Source of the DNA: Chloroflexus aggregans DSM 9485
Lineage (GTDB): Bacteria; Chloroflexota; Chloroflexia; Chloroflexales; Chloroflexaceae
Direction of reading: 5' to 3'
Length of the DNA stretch: 64,000 nt
NCBI RefSeq assembly: GCF_000021945.1
Contig: NC_011831.1
Span: 3,609,353-3,673,352 of the forward strand
A program made the position numbers and the translations under genes. Below, piece after piece: positions 46,618 through 55,036 of the stretch. The notes under the pieces are model-generated. The model was not told the DNA's origin. It saw only the letters and a list, made by a program, of their open reading frames with translations, and did not search any database. The number at the start of each line of letters is the position of its first letter. The stretch's first letter is position 1.

Positions 46618-48105
46618 ATGCAGATAATGGGACTCCCGATTGTCATTGTGGGTGGTGGCTTAGGTGGCTTAGCTGCTGCAATCCGTCTTGCGACGCAGGG
46701 CCGGCGCGTTATCGTGTGTGAAAAGAACGAACGACTCGGCGGGAAGCTGAATCTTCATCAGGCCGCTGGCTATACCTTTGATACCGGTCCGTCGTTGTTG
46801 ACCATGCCATGGGTTGTTCGTGATTTATTTGCGTTTGCCCAACGCCGGATGGAAGATTATCTCTGTCTAGAACAGATTGAGCCGACGTGTCGCTATTTCT
46901 GGCCCGATGGTACTCGCTTTGATGCCTGGCAGCGCCTACCACAATTGGTGCAAGAGATCGAGCGCATTAGCCCGGTTGACGTGCCCCACTTTTTTCAGTT
47001 TATGGCTCATACCGCACGGATCTACGATGCGGTTGCCGGCCCCTTTTTACTCCGTCCGTTCGATGGGCTGCGTGAATTAATCACGCCATCAATGGTGCGT
47101 CACGCATTTCGTATCGATGCATTGCGCAGCGTTGATGCTGCTGTACGCTCGTTTTTTCGTAGCCCGCATTTGCGCCAACTCTTCAACCGTTACGCCACCT
47201 ACAACGGATCGTCTCCCTATGTATCGCCGGCTACGTTCAACCTTATTTCCTACATTGAGTTAGCAGAAGGTGGTTGGTATGTACACGGTGGTATGTACCA
47301 GTTGGCCGTTGCTCTGGGCCGGTTGGCTGCCGAACTCGGGGTTGAAGTGCGTACCGAAACGCCGGTTAGTGAAGTGATCGTTGAGAAGGGATATGCACGC
47401 GGAGTACGCCTGGCTCATGGTGGGGTACTGCCGGCAGCCGCGGTAGTCATTAACGCCGATCCACAGTACGCCTACACCCACCTCATTCCCGGCGGTCAGC
47501 GCGAAGCGACTCGGTTGGCACGGTTTGAACCTTCGTACAGTGGAGTTGTCCTCTTCCTTGGGGTTGAAGGCGATTTTCCCGCATTGGCGCATCATACTAT
47601 CTTCTTCAGCGCCGATTATCCCTCCGAGTTTCGTGCCATCGTGCAAGATCGTCGTCCGGCACTCGATCCGACCATCTACATCGCTGCTACGTGCCGTTCC
47701 GATCCAACCCATGCCCCTCCCGGTCATATGAATTTGTTCGTGCTGGTGAATGCGCCTGCCGATGATGGTCGGATCGATTGGGAAGCCGTAATGCCGGCGT
47801 ATCGCGACCATATCATCGCCAAACTTGAGGTAATGGGTTTGTCCGGTTTACGTCAGGCGATCCGCTACGAATCCTATTGGACACCGCGTGATTTAGCTCA
47901 ACGCTACAACGCAGCGTTCGGTGCTATTTATGGTCTGAGTTCCAATTCTCCCTTTGCTGCCTTTGCCCGTTCTCCTCTCCGTGCCCGTCGCGTCAAGCAG
48001 CTCTATTTTGTCGGAGGCGGCACGCATCCGGGTGGTGGCATCCCGCTGGTTTTGTTATCCGGGAAAGCCGTGACCTCTCGGATTTTGGCCGATCAGGGGG
48101 CGTAA
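46618..48105 (+). CDS. CrtI-family carotenoid dehydrogenase/oxygenase (second member)
   Basis: 495 residues from the ATG at 46618 (another at 46627). IVGGGLGGLAAAIRLATQGR binds FAD, ERLGGKLNLHQAAGYTFDTGP follows, and the C-terminus has LYFVGGGTHPGGGIPLVLLSG. It is clearly homologous to the crtI product at 31.3 kb but diverged (KLN against RAY after the GG). It probably acts later in the pathway, as a second desaturase (CrtD-like) or a carotene oxygenase. The sequence alone does not choose. No other pigment genes lie beside it; the structured RNA region follows. Confidence 0.8.
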   Translation: MQIMGLPIVIVGGGLGGLAAAIRLATQGRRVIVCEKNERLGGKLNLHQAAGYTFDTGPSLLTMPWVVRDLFAFAQRRMEDYLCLEQIEPTCRYFWPDGTRFDAWQRLPQLVQEIERISPVDVPHFFQFMAHTARIYDAVAGPFLLRPFDGLRELITPSMVRHAFRIDALRSVDAAVRSFFRSPHLRQLFNRYATYNGSSPYVSPATFNLISYIELAEGGWYVHGGMYQLAVALGRLAAELGVEVRTETPVSEVIVEKGYARGVRLAHGGVLPAAAVVINADPQYAYTHLIPGGQREATRLARFEPSYSGVVLFLGVEGDFPALAHHTIFFSADYPSEFRAIVQDRRPALDPTIYIAATCRSDPTHAPPGHMNLFVLVNAPADDGRIDWEAVMPAYRDHIIAKLEVMGLSGLRQAIRYESYWTPRDLAQRYNAAFGAIYGLSSNSPFAAFARSPLRARRVKQLYFVGGGTHPGGGIPLVLLSGKAVTSRILADQGA

Positions 48106-48226
48106 AGCTAAAAATGTTTTACAACACTGCCACGATTTGCGGGCGATTCTTAATGGTTTCTTAACCATACGATCGCGTATCGTGGAAATAATTGTGTTTC
48201 ATCATCGTTAAGTTACGATAAACTAC

Positions 48227-48255
48227 TTGATTCTACACCGTTGTAGTGCTATGAT
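48227..48255 (+). promoter_or_regulatory. Promoter of the structured RNA, with internal inverted repeat
   Basis: TTGATT (48227-48232) and TATGAT (48250-48255) are spaced by 17 bp. The spacer itself contains CTACA-CCGT-TGTAG (48233-48246), an inverted repeat that could bind a regulator over the promoter. Transcription would start near 48262, just before the closing stem. Confidence 0.65.
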
Positions 48256-48261
48256 AAGGCC

Positions 48262-48763
48262 GTAGCTTCGAGAGGGCATCAGAAAGCAAAGGAGGGAACA
48301 CAATCACTTACGTGCAACCGGAAGGCAAGCGCTATACCTTTAATGTAAAAGGTTATGTGTGGGTAAGTTGAGAGAGGTATAGCGTAAGTTCGGGGAAACG
48401 CCCTCATCAATATATGAAAATGTAATGATGATGAGTGGCGGGGAGACGAACAGACAAGCGCCAGGTTACTGCTGAGTAACCGGATGCTCTGCGAGCCATA
48501 CGGTTGCCTCCCAAACAAACTCACCGCGTTGGGGAAGAAGGAGCTGCTATCCCACGCTAGATGGTGAGGTTATCCGATAGCAAAAGCTGGCCCGGCGCAA
48601 TACCTGCTGAAGGCAGAGCAGCTAAAGGATCTGTGAGGGTACGGTGGTTGTCTCCCTCTAGTAGCCCTGATGAACTCTCGAAGCAGCGGCCTCTGTATGG
48701 TGGTAGGTAATAGGTTTAGCTTCTAGTCGCGGTGCGGCAGGTATCTGCCGCATCTGCGTTTTT
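48262..48763 (+). ncRNA. Large structured non-coding RNA of unrecognised family
   Basis: No credible ORF, but dense complementarity. Closing stem 48265-48274 with 48675-48684 (10 bp). Continuing inward: 48277-48282/48667-48672, 48292-48297/48653-48658 and 48301-48307/48644-48650. Internal hairpins: 48330-48339/48375-48384 (10 bp), 48399-48409/48429-48440 (11 bp, one bulge) and 48464-48470/48475-48481 (GCTG loop). A longer helix, 48485-48492/48613-48620, encloses AGCTGCTATC with GATAGC-AAA-AGCT (48542-48551/48576-48588). That last helix crosses CTCACC/GGTGAG (48520-48525/48563-48568), a possible pseudoknot. The unit has its own promoter and terminator. I looked for RNase P, tmRNA and SRP signatures and found none. 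Confidence 0.75.
48733..48763 (+). terminator. Terminator of the structured RNA
   Basis: TGCGGCAG and CTGCCGCA (8 bp, GTAT loop), then a short spacer and five Ts. An overlapping GCATCT/AGATGC hairpin (48750-48769) could serve the convergent fabG-like gene. Confidence 0.75.
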
Positions 48764-48780
48764 AGATGCAGATCGTATTA

Positions 48781-49530
48781 TTAGGCCATCGTCCACCCAC
48801 CGTCGACCATCAGCGTCTGTCCGGTAATGTACGAGGCAACTGGCGAGGCGAGAAAGAGTACTGCTGCAGCGACCTCTTCCGGTTTACCCAACCGGCGCAA
48901 GGCAATGATCCCGGTACTCCACTGCTGGATCGACGGGGGAATCACGTTTATCAGTTCCGTTTCGATCATTCCCGGTGCGACGGCATTGACCGTAATTTGC
49001 CACGGGGCCGCTTCACGGGCTAGCGATCGGGTGAGGCCGATGATACCGCCGGCTGCTGCTGCAAAGTCAGCCTGGCCGGGAAAGCCTGATATACCGTACA
49101 ATGCAGCTATGTTGATGATCCGGCCGTAGCGTTGTTGTATCATCGGTCGCAAGACGGCGCGACAGGTATGGTACACTCCACTCAGGTTGGTCTGAATGGT
49201 TTGTCGCCAGCGTTCGCTGCTTATCTCACCAAACGGCCCATAATTGGCAATCCCCGCACTATTGATTAAGATGTCAACCCGTCCCCATCGTTCAATGGCT
49301 GCCGCAACTAGTGCATTGCCACTGTCGACTTCACGTACATCGATGGCGAGTGCTTGGGCGTCACCACCGGAGTTCTGCACCGCAGCAACGGTGTCAATTG
49401 CAGCATGTTCGTTGTGGTAATACCCAACCAGAACACGGGCACCGTATCGCGCTAAACCTCGCACAATTGCTTGCCCAATACCGCCCGAACCGCCGGTGAC
49501 AATTGCTACTTGTCCACTGAAGTCGATCAT
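48781..49530 (-). CDS. FabG-like short-chain dehydrogenase lacking the catalytic triad
   Basis: 249 residues. The cofactor-binding TGGSGGIG (12-19) and the ILINSAG block are kept, so it can probably still bind NADP(H). The Ser-Tyr-Lys triad of 3-oxoacyl-ACP reductase is absent. The serine position is Ala143 (NIAALYG), the YxxxK motif reads FAAAA (Phe156, Ala160), whereas the neighbour at 49632 has SSLAAL and NYAAAK. It cannot catalyse the standard reaction. It is the last gene of the fatty-acid cluster and may form a mixed oligomer with the active FabG. Confidence 0.82.
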   Translation of the reverse strand: MIDFSGQVAIVTGGSGGIGQAIVRGLARYGARVLVGYYHNEHAAIDTVAAVQNSGGDAQALAIDVREVDSGNALVAAAIERWGRVDILINSAGIANYGPFGEISSERWRQTIQTNLSGVYHTCRAVLRPMIQQRYGRIINIAALYGISGFPGQADFAAAAGGIIGLTRSLAREAAPWQITVNAVAPGMIETELINVIPPSIQQWSTGIIALRRLGKPEEVAAAVLFLASPVASYITGQTLMVDGGWTMA

Positions 49531-49631
49531 ACGTGTACCTACGGTTCTGTCATGCGTCGAATCGAAAGAAGCGGCGGTTTCCCTGCTATGCTTACGATAA
49601 CCTAACAGGTATGTTGCCTAAGTATCGTTGG

Positions 49632-50378
49632 TTATGGCATTACCCAGCCACCGTCTATGGTTAAGACATGGCCGGTGATGTACGATGCACGCGGTGAGAC
49701 AAGAAACCGGATAGCGGCGGCGACCTCTTCGGGGTAGCCAAACCGACCGATGGCAATCGCTTGTAGTGCCCATGCGCGTAATGCTTCGGGCACCGTCTCT
49801 ACCATATCGGTCTCAATGTAACCGGGCGCGACGATATTGACGGTAATGCCGTCACGGGCGACTTCCCGGGCCAATGATCGGCTCAGACCAATAATCCCGG
49901 CTTTCGCAGCAGCATAATTGGTTTGACCAACATTACCGGCTAGTGCTGCTAGTGAACTGACCGATACAATGCGACCATAACCGGCTGCTCGCATAATGGG
50001 CGTAACAGCGCGACAACACAAAAACACCGAGGTGAGATCGATGTCGAGTACTTGCTGCCATTGTTCAGGACGCAGGCGAGCCAGCGGTGCATCTGCGGTA
50101 ATTCCGGCATTGTTGATGAGAATGTCGATTCGACCCCACCGATCAAGGGCAGCCTGCATCATCCCTTGCACCGCTTGTTCATCGGAGACATTTGCCTGAT
50201 ACGAGAAGGCATCGCCGCCGTTGGCAATGATGTCGGCTGCCAATTGCGTAGCCGCCGCAGCACTATGCTGATAGTTGATCAACACACGGGCACCGGCAGC
50301 GGCTAGCTCAAGGGCAGTTGCCCGCCCGATCCCGCGACCGGCGCCGGTAATGATAGCGACTTGTCCCTGTAACTCCAT
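49632..50378 (-). CDS. fabG: 3-oxoacyl-[acyl-carrier-protein] reductase
   Basis: 248 residues. Reduces 3-oxoacyl-ACP with NADPH in fatty acid elongation. TGAGRGIG (11-18), NNAG (89-92), the catalytic Ser142, Tyr155 and Lys159 (NYAAAKAG) and the C-terminal YITGHVLTIDGG are all present. Eight bases separate it from fabD, so fabH-fabD-fabG are probably one transcript, followed by the inactive paralogue about 100 bp later. The two paralogues are clearly similar, suggesting duplication. Confidence 0.93.
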   Translation of the reverse strand: MELQGQVAIITGAGRGIGRATALELAAAGARVLINYQHSAAAATQLAADIIANGGDAFSYQANVSDEQAVQGMMQAALDRWGRIDILINNAGITADAPLARLRPEQWQQVLDIDLTSVFLCCRAVTPIMRAAGYGRIVSVSSLAALAGNVGQTNYAAAKAGIIGLSRSLAREVARDGITVNIVAPGYIETDMVETVPEALRAWALQAIAIGRFGYPEEVAAAIRFLVSPRASYITGHVLTIDGGWVMP

Positions 50379-50386
50379 GGCAGTCT

Positions 50387-51346
50387 CTACACCGGCTGCA
50401 TTACAGTGAGTGCTCGTATATCCTCAAATGTCGCAATATTGATCAACCGCGCTTCTGGTGCAATCCGACGGATCAAGCCGGTTAATACTCGACCCGGTCC
50501 GATCTCGATAAAGGTTTCGACCCCCATTGCCACCATATAACGAACCGATGCAATCCAACGTACCGGGGCCACTACTTGCGCGACGATCTCACGGCGTACA
50601 TCATCGGTTGAGCGGATCGGTTCGGCAGTTACATTGGCGATCAACGGAATGTCGAGATCGCGGATCGAGACTTCGGCAATAGCCTTAGCCATCCCTTCAG
50701 CGGCATCAACCATGAGCGGTGAATGGAAAGCTGCACTGACTTTGAGCGGAATCACCCGTTTGGCACCACGGCTTTTTGCCAGCAAGCTAGCGTGTTCGAC
50801 GGCGACCGAGGTTCCGCTGATGACTAGTTGGTCAGGCGCATTGTAATTCGCAATCACCACAGTACTTTGTGACACGCCATGTTCCTGGAGAGTAGCACTG
50901 ACTTCATCACAAATCTGTTCGAGTACATCGGCATCAAGCCCAATGACGGCTGCCATACCGCCTTCGTGGGCGGCGGCCATCAACTCACCGCGTCGGCGCA
51001 CGAGGCGGAGCGCAGTAACGAAGTCGAGCGAGCCACCGGCTACTAACGCTGAGTATTCACCTAAACTATGACCGGCAACGGCAATCGGTGGTTCTAAGCG
51101 GTCACCTGATACTTCGCGCAGTGCGGCCAGTAAAGCGATACTTGTCGTCAGCAATGCGGGTTGGGCATTCTCGGTTGCAGTAAGGTCGGTTTCCGGCCCA
51201 CTAAAACATAATTCACTCAACCCAAAATCAAGCGTCTCGTCTGCTATTGCAAAGATTTGACGCGCTGCCGGTGATGCTGTGATCAAATCGCGTCCCATAC
51301 CAACCACTTGCGATCCCTGACCCGGAAATACCCATGCGATGCTCAT
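50387..51346 (-). CDS. fabD: Malonyl-CoA:ACP transacylase
   Basis: 319 residues. Transfers malonyl from CoA to ACP, supplying the elongation cycle. The N-terminus WVFPGQGSQVVGMG, the nucleophile serine in GHSLGEYSALVAG (about residue 93) and the catalytic His in the AFHSPLM segment (about residue 205) are all canonical. It lies between fabH and fabG. A purine-rich site (GAGAAGG) precedes the ATG. Confidence 0.95.
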   Translation of the reverse strand: MSIAWVFPGQGSQVVGMGRDLITASPAARQIFAIADETLDFGLSELCFSGPETDLTATENAQPALLTTSIALLAALREVSGDRLEPPIAVAGHSLGEYSALVAGGSLDFVTALRLVRRRGELMAAAHEGGMAAVIGLDADVLEQICDEVSATLQEHGVSQSTVVIANYNAPDQLVISGTSVAVEHASLLAKSRGAKRVIPLKVSAAFHSPLMVDAAEGMAKAIAEVSIRDLDIPLIANVTAEPIRSTDDVRREIVAQVVAPVRWIASVRYMVAMGVETFIEIGPGRVLTGLIRRIAPEARLINIATFEDIRALTVMQPV

Positions 51347-51369
51347 GGTATACTCGCCTTCTCCTTCCC

Positions 51370-51403
51370 TGCCGGCGCATAGTACCCCTTACGTGCGCCG
51401 GCA
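51370..51403 (-). other. Intergenic hairpin between fabH and fabD
   Basis: TGCCGGCGCA and TGCGCCGGCA pair over 10 bp with a 14-base loop in the 95-bp gap. No T-run follows; instead comes the fabD ribosome site. It could be an RNA-processing or attenuation element. Confidence 0.45.
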
Positions 51404-51440
51404 TGCACTGACCTTGGTCAAACCGTTGTGATGGTGGCCG

Positions 51441-52445
51441 TTACCGACTCGGCCGTCCCCAACGCACGATCCCTGATCCCCACGTCAGACCACCGCCGAA
51501 GGCGGTCATCAAGACATAATCGCCGGCCTTGATCCGTTCCTGTTGAGCTGCTTCGTAGAGGGCAATTGGGATCGACGCCGCCGACGTGTTTCCATACCGG
51601 TCGAGATTGATCATCACCCGCTCAGGCGGTAGTTCAAGACGTCGTGCTACGGCATCGATAATTCGCACATTCGCCTGATGGGGGATTACGAGCGCAATAT
51701 CATCGATGGTCAACCCGGCAGCCTGCACCACGTGCAATGCCGACTCACTCATCTCCCGCACGGCGTGCTTAAAAATCTCGCGCCCGTTCATGTAAACATA
51801 CTGTCGGCCTTCGGCAAGCAGTTCAGCCGTAAGTGGCATACGAGTACCCCCGGCGTCAACGGCCATTAGGTCTTCGAGGTTACCGTCGGCGCTTAGGTTA
51901 GAAGCGATCAGACCTAACGGCTCATCGGTTGCCTCAAGTACGACAGCTCCGGCGCCATCACCAAACAGGACGCAGGTATTGCGATCGTTCCAGTTAATAT
52001 AATGGGTAAAGATGTCGGCGCCGATCAGTAACAACCGACGGCTCACACCGCTCTTAATGAGGCTGGTTGCGACCGTCAAACCGTACACGAAGCCACTACA
52101 TGCCGCTGCTAGATCAAACGCAGTAGCACGTGGGATTTGCAGATTCGCTTGCACTGTGCAAGCAGTAGCGGGGAAGGGCCGGTCGGGGGTACAGGTCGCG
52201 ACAATTACAGTATCGATTGTTGCCGGCGAGACACCGGCCATCTCAAGAGCCTCTCGGCCGGCAGCAGTTGCGAATGTCGAAGTGCTTTCACCGGGGCCAG
52301 CTACCCGACGTTCACGGATACCGGTGCGAGTACGGATCCACTCATCAGAGGTATCGATCCGTTGTGCTAAATCATCATTAGTAACCACGCGATTGGGGAC
52401 GGCCATTCCCCAGCCAATTACTGCCGCATAACGTTCCCTACTCAC
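51441..52445 (-). CDS. fabH: 3-oxoacyl-[acyl-carrier-protein] synthase III
   Basis: 334 residues from the GTG at 52445, which has AAAGG upstream; a longer frame to 52469 adds eight. It condenses acetyl- (or branched acyl-) CoA with malonyl-ACP to begin fatty acid synthesis. The active Cys is in DLAAACSGFVYGL, the His in VIPHQANVRIID and the Asn in RYGNTSAASIP. The first gene of the fabH-fabD-fabG set, downstream of rpmF, an arrangement common in bacteria. Confidence 0.94.
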   Translation of the reverse strand: MSRERYAAVIGWGMAVPNRVVTNDDLAQRIDTSDEWIRTRTGIRERRVAGPGESTSTFATAAGREALEMAGVSPATIDTVIVATCTPDRPFPATACTVQANLQIPRATAFDLAAACSGFVYGLTVATSLIKSGVSRRLLLIGADIFTHYINWNDRNTCVLFGDGAGAVVLEATDEPLGLIASNLSADGNLEDLMAVDAGGTRMPLTAELLAEGRQYVYMNGREIFKHAVREMSESALHVVQAAGLTIDDIALVIPHQANVRIIDAVARRLELPPERVMINLDRYGNTSAASIPIALYEAAQQERIKAGDYVLMTAFGGGLTWGSGIVRWGRPSR

Positions 52446-52556
52446 CCTCGCGACCTTTCTATCATACACTGAAGGGCTGCTCCGGCCCGATCATCTCGGC
52501 ATGCAGCCCCCCTTATGCCTATGAAACCACGCTCTGCATTGCACCGGTGTGGTTAC

Positions 52557-52742
52557 TTATTCGGCACCTACTTTGAGGATCTGCCGGCCCTTGTAATACC
52601 CACAAGACAGGCAGACGCGATGTGCCCGCATCAGCTCACCACAGCGCGGGCATGTCACCATGACCGGTGGCGTCAGTGCTAAATGTTGTCGTCGGTTGCC
52701 ACGCCGGTGGCGCGAAACTTTTCGTTTTGGTACTGCACCCAT
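52557..52742 (-). CDS. rpmF: 50S ribosomal protein L32
   Basis: 61 residues from the ATG at 52742 (GAGGAG ten bases upstream). It starts GAVPKRKVSRHRRGNRR, typical of L32, and has the zinc-binding CPRC...CLSC pair (about residues 34-51). The frame extends upstream but overlaps the DUF177 gene and lacks homology. L32 sits between the DUF177 protein and fabH, as in many bacteria. Confidence 0.95.
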   Translation of the reverse strand: MGAVPKRKVSRHRRGNRRQHLALTPPVMVTCPRCGELMRAHRVCLSCGYYKGRQILKVGAE

Positions 52743-52756
52743 CGTTTCGTTACTCC

Positions 52757-53290
52757 TCAGTGTTGATTGCGTTGTCGTTCCACCCATTCACGCAGCGCAG
52801 CAAAGCGCTCATCGGTGGTGGTGTCTTCTTCTTCAATGCCCTCTGACTCAACGGTATAGTTGACCGGTTGATCACGGTAAGCTGGTGCCACCGGATTCAT
52901 CGGCAGGTTAATCAGCGCGTAGCTCCGAATTGCCTCACCTACGTCGATATGGTGCAGCTCATCGAGCATAAACGGATCATCCTCTACCGGTTGTGGTAAT
53001 CGATGCCCATTCACCACATCGACCACCGCATAAAACTGGTCGCTGAAGTCGAGATCAAGCTCGTAATCAAACGGTTCTAATGAGCGCACGCATGTCAGTG
53101 TCACAATCCCGTGTACAGTTACCTGGGCATACACACCGGCTGCGGTACGGGTCAAGCGCAGGCGTCCGGTAATATTCCGCAGGGTCAGCTCATCATCGAG
53201 CGGCAAGACCGCTTCGGTGAACGAGATGTCACGTCGTGCTCCCATTTCTTCGCGCAATAACTGCGCGAGATTAAACCGTAATGCAGTCAT
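52757..53290 (-). CDS. DUF177 (YceD-like) protein
   Basis: 177 residues from the ATG at 53290; AGGTGA lies five bases upstream, and the GTG at 53299 falls within that site. The YceD family is encoded next to L32 almost everywhere and is linked to rRNA/ribosome assembly (precursor 23S accumulation in plants and E. coli mutants). The GIVTLTCVRSLEPFDYELDLDFSDQF segment in the middle carries the family's conserved cysteine region, here with one Cys rather than two. The C-terminus is acidic. Confidence 0.82.
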   Translation of the reverse strand: MTALRFNLAQLLREEMGARRDISFTEAVLPLDDELTLRNITGRLRLTRTAAGVYAQVTVHGIVTLTCVRSLEPFDYELDLDFSDQFYAVVDVVNGHRLPQPVEDDPFMLDELHHIDVGEAIRSYALINLPMNPVAPAYRDQPVNYTVESEGIEEEDTTTDERFAALREWVERQRNQH

Positions 53291-53360
53291 AGCAATCACC
53301 TGTGGCGCGCCATTGGCTCCGCCACAAGCGCCAAATTATAGGCGAGAGGGCGGAGGATTG

Positions 53361-53795
53361 TCAAGCGCCTGATTGACGTTCATCTAGAGCGTGCAGACCA
53401 TTCCGCACACTTGTGAGCAGCTTGCTCAGACGCTCATCGAGTTCTTCCAGCACTTGTCGGGCATATGCATCGGCACCGGCTCGTACTTCGGCGGCTTCCT
53501 GTTCGGCCTGTTGCAACAAACGGGCCCGTTCTGCTTCTACTGCTGCCAGGAGACCGCGTTCGCTCAGCACTTCTTGCACACGGGCTTGAGCAGCAGCGAG
53601 CAATTGCTCTTGCTCGGCAATGATCCGGCGCGCACGCCGAATTTCTTCAGGAATGACCGTGCGCATCTGATCGATGATCTCCAGCACCCGACTTTCATTG
53701 ATCAAGGTGCGTCCACCGCTAAGTGGAAGCCGAACCCCGGTGGCGATCACCTCTTCTAGCTCATCAATCAGATCATCAAGCTCGATGGCGATCAC
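53361..53795 (-). CDS. Coiled-coil protein next to coaD
   Basis: 144 residues. After a short N-terminal segment ([13 protein letters not shown]) the chain is almost wholly helical, with long heptad-like stretches (about residues 45-135) rich in Glu, Ala, Gln and Arg, resembling DivIVA-like or ATP-synthase-b-like coiled coils. No enzymatic motif. Such a protein beside coaD is, to my knowledge, seen in several Chloroflexi and Gram-positives. Its start overlaps the coaD stop by 4 bp. Confidence 0.72.
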   Translation of the reverse strand: MIAIELDDLIDELEEVIATGVRLPLSGGRTLINESRVLEIIDQMRTVIPEEIRRARRIIAEQEQLLAAAQARVQEVLSERGLLAAVEAERARLLQQAEQEAAEVRAGADAYARQVLEELDERLSKLLTSVRNGLHALDERQSGA

Positions 53796-54277
53796 CCCCT
53801 CTGCGCGAACTTTTCTCGTAAGGCTGCTACCACTACCGGTGGGGTAAATTCCACCGGGTCGCGGCCAAGGCTGGCCATTTCGCGAACCGCAGTTGAACTG
53901 ATATGGGCAAATGGCCGTCCTGCCATCAACACAACCACCTCAATACCGGGATCGATCGTCTGGTTAACCTGAGCCATTTGAAACTCGGCCTCAAAGTCAC
54001 TCCCAGCGCGTAAGCCGCGCACAATGGCACAAGCGCCAACCTGGCGGGCAAATTCGACTGTCAAGGTATTGTAGCTCATGGCTTCGACATGATCGAGGTC
54101 GGCTGTGGCAGTCCGTAACAAGTGTAACCGCTCTTCGGTTGAGAAGAGCAAGCGCTTTTGTGGCCGGTCGAACACTGCCATAATCACCCGATCGAAAATG
54201 CGCGTTGCCCGTCGGGCAATATCGAGGTGAGCATACGTAACCGGATCGAAACTGCCGGGATAGATCGCGATGCGCAT
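53792..54277 (-). CDS. coaD: Phosphopantetheine adenylyltransferase
   Basis: 161 residues, standard length. Makes dephospho-CoA from phosphopantetheine and ATP. The N-terminal [17 protein letters not shown] holds the nucleotidyltransferase (T/H)xGH motif, here T-Y-A-H, with Ala in place of the usual Gly. The ISSTAVRE motif near residue 128 is intact. Coupled to the coiled-coil gene downstream and 3 bp after rsmD. Confidence 0.92.
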   Translation of the reverse strand: MRIAIYPGSFDPVTYAHLDIARRATRIFDRVIMAVFDRPQKRLLFSTEERLHLLRTATADLDHVEAMSYNTLTVEFARQVGACAIVRGLRAGSDFEAEFQMAQVNQTIDPGIEVVVLMAGRPFAHISSTAVREMASLGRDPVEFTPPVVVAALREKFAQRG

Positions 54278-54280
54278 AGC

Positions 54281-54868
54281 TTACCCTTCTGGGGTCGGCG
54301 AGGCCGAGGCCGTGAGTTCATAAATTGAGAAACAGGAATCACCAAGTCGGCGATACTTGATCCGGTGGAGGCCGGGATATGTGTCGGCGAGTTCAACCCG
54401 TGGTGAATGACCGATGATCAATAAACTACCTTCCTTACCTACATCGCTCTGGGCAACGAGCTGAATCGTTGCTTCAATCGCTGGATCGGCATATGGTGGG
54501 TCCATAATGATTATATCATAGTGCCTGACCCCTCGCTGCCGATGCAAGAAGCGATCGACCGGCATTTGGTAGATGCGTCCCTGTTGCTCAAAGTGTGTGT
54601 GGCGCAGATTGTCGGCGATAATGGTGCAGACATGCGCATTTCGTTCCACGAAATCAGCACTGTCGGCGCCGCGTGAGAGACATTCAATACCGAGTGAACC
54701 GGTTCCGGCGTAGAGATCGAGGACAACACCACGGATCGGCCCATAGCCTTCGAGTACCGAAAACAACGCCTCTTTGACCCGATCCAGCATTGGTCGGGTA
54801 CCCAGCCCTTTTGGAGCTTTCAGGCGATGTCCTTTGGCTTTTCCGGTAATGACGCGCATAGTTGTCAT
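54281..54868 (-). CDS. rsmD: 16S rRNA (guanine966-N2)-methyltransferase
   Basis: 195 residues. The N-terminal RVITGKAKGHRLKAPKG, then RPMLDRVKEALFSVL, the SAM motif DLYAGTGSLGIECLSRGA and the catalytic DPPY (about residue 125) match RsmD. Acts on the 30S head during assembly. The usual order rsmD-coaD is kept, with a 3-bp gap. Confidence 0.92.
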   Translation of the reverse strand: MTTMRVITGKAKGHRLKAPKGLGTRPMLDRVKEALFSVLEGYGPIRGVVLDLYAGTGSLGIECLSRGADSADFVERNAHVCTIIADNLRHTHFEQQGRIYQMPVDRFLHRQRGVRHYDIIIMDPPYADPAIEATIQLVAQSDVGKEGSLLIIGHSPRVELADTYPGLHRIKYRRLGDSCFSIYELTASASPTPEG

Positions 54869-54874
54869 AATGCA

Positions 54875-54904
54875 CGGCAGACGGTTATGCCCGACCGTCT
54901 GCCG
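54875..54904 (-). terminator. Hairpin between rpsI and rsmD
   Basis: CGGCAGACGGT and ACCGTCTGCCG make an 11-bp perfect stem at the end of the ribosomal cluster, just before rsmD. There is no T-run, so it may allow partial read-through. Confidence 0.5.
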
Positions 54905-55036
54905 CTGAGCATCATTGTGATGAAGCCTGTACTCGAGCTACTCACAGTGGTGAAGCCATAGGCATAGGGATACCGTAGTACGACCCATGTACCTATGTCA
55001 TCGCCAGCGCCATCTCCCGTGCGCCATAATATCGAA

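Noticed and set aside
48279-48524. 81-codon open frame on the minus strand inside the RNA region
   Set aside because: No ribosome site, no recognisable protein, and it lies wholly within the paired RNA.
48262-48763. Identity as RNase P RNA, tmRNA, SRP RNA or a group II intron
   Set aside because: The conserved P4 segments of RNase P, the tRNA-like ends of tmRNA and the SRP Alu/helix-8 motifs are not there. GAGCCATACGGTT resembles part of a group II domain V, but no matching hairpin or GTGYG start accompanies it.
53792-54277. CoaD inactivated by the TYAH motif
   Set aside because: Only the Gly of (T/H)xGH is changed; the Thr and His that contact ATP remain, as does ISSTAVRE. Probably active.
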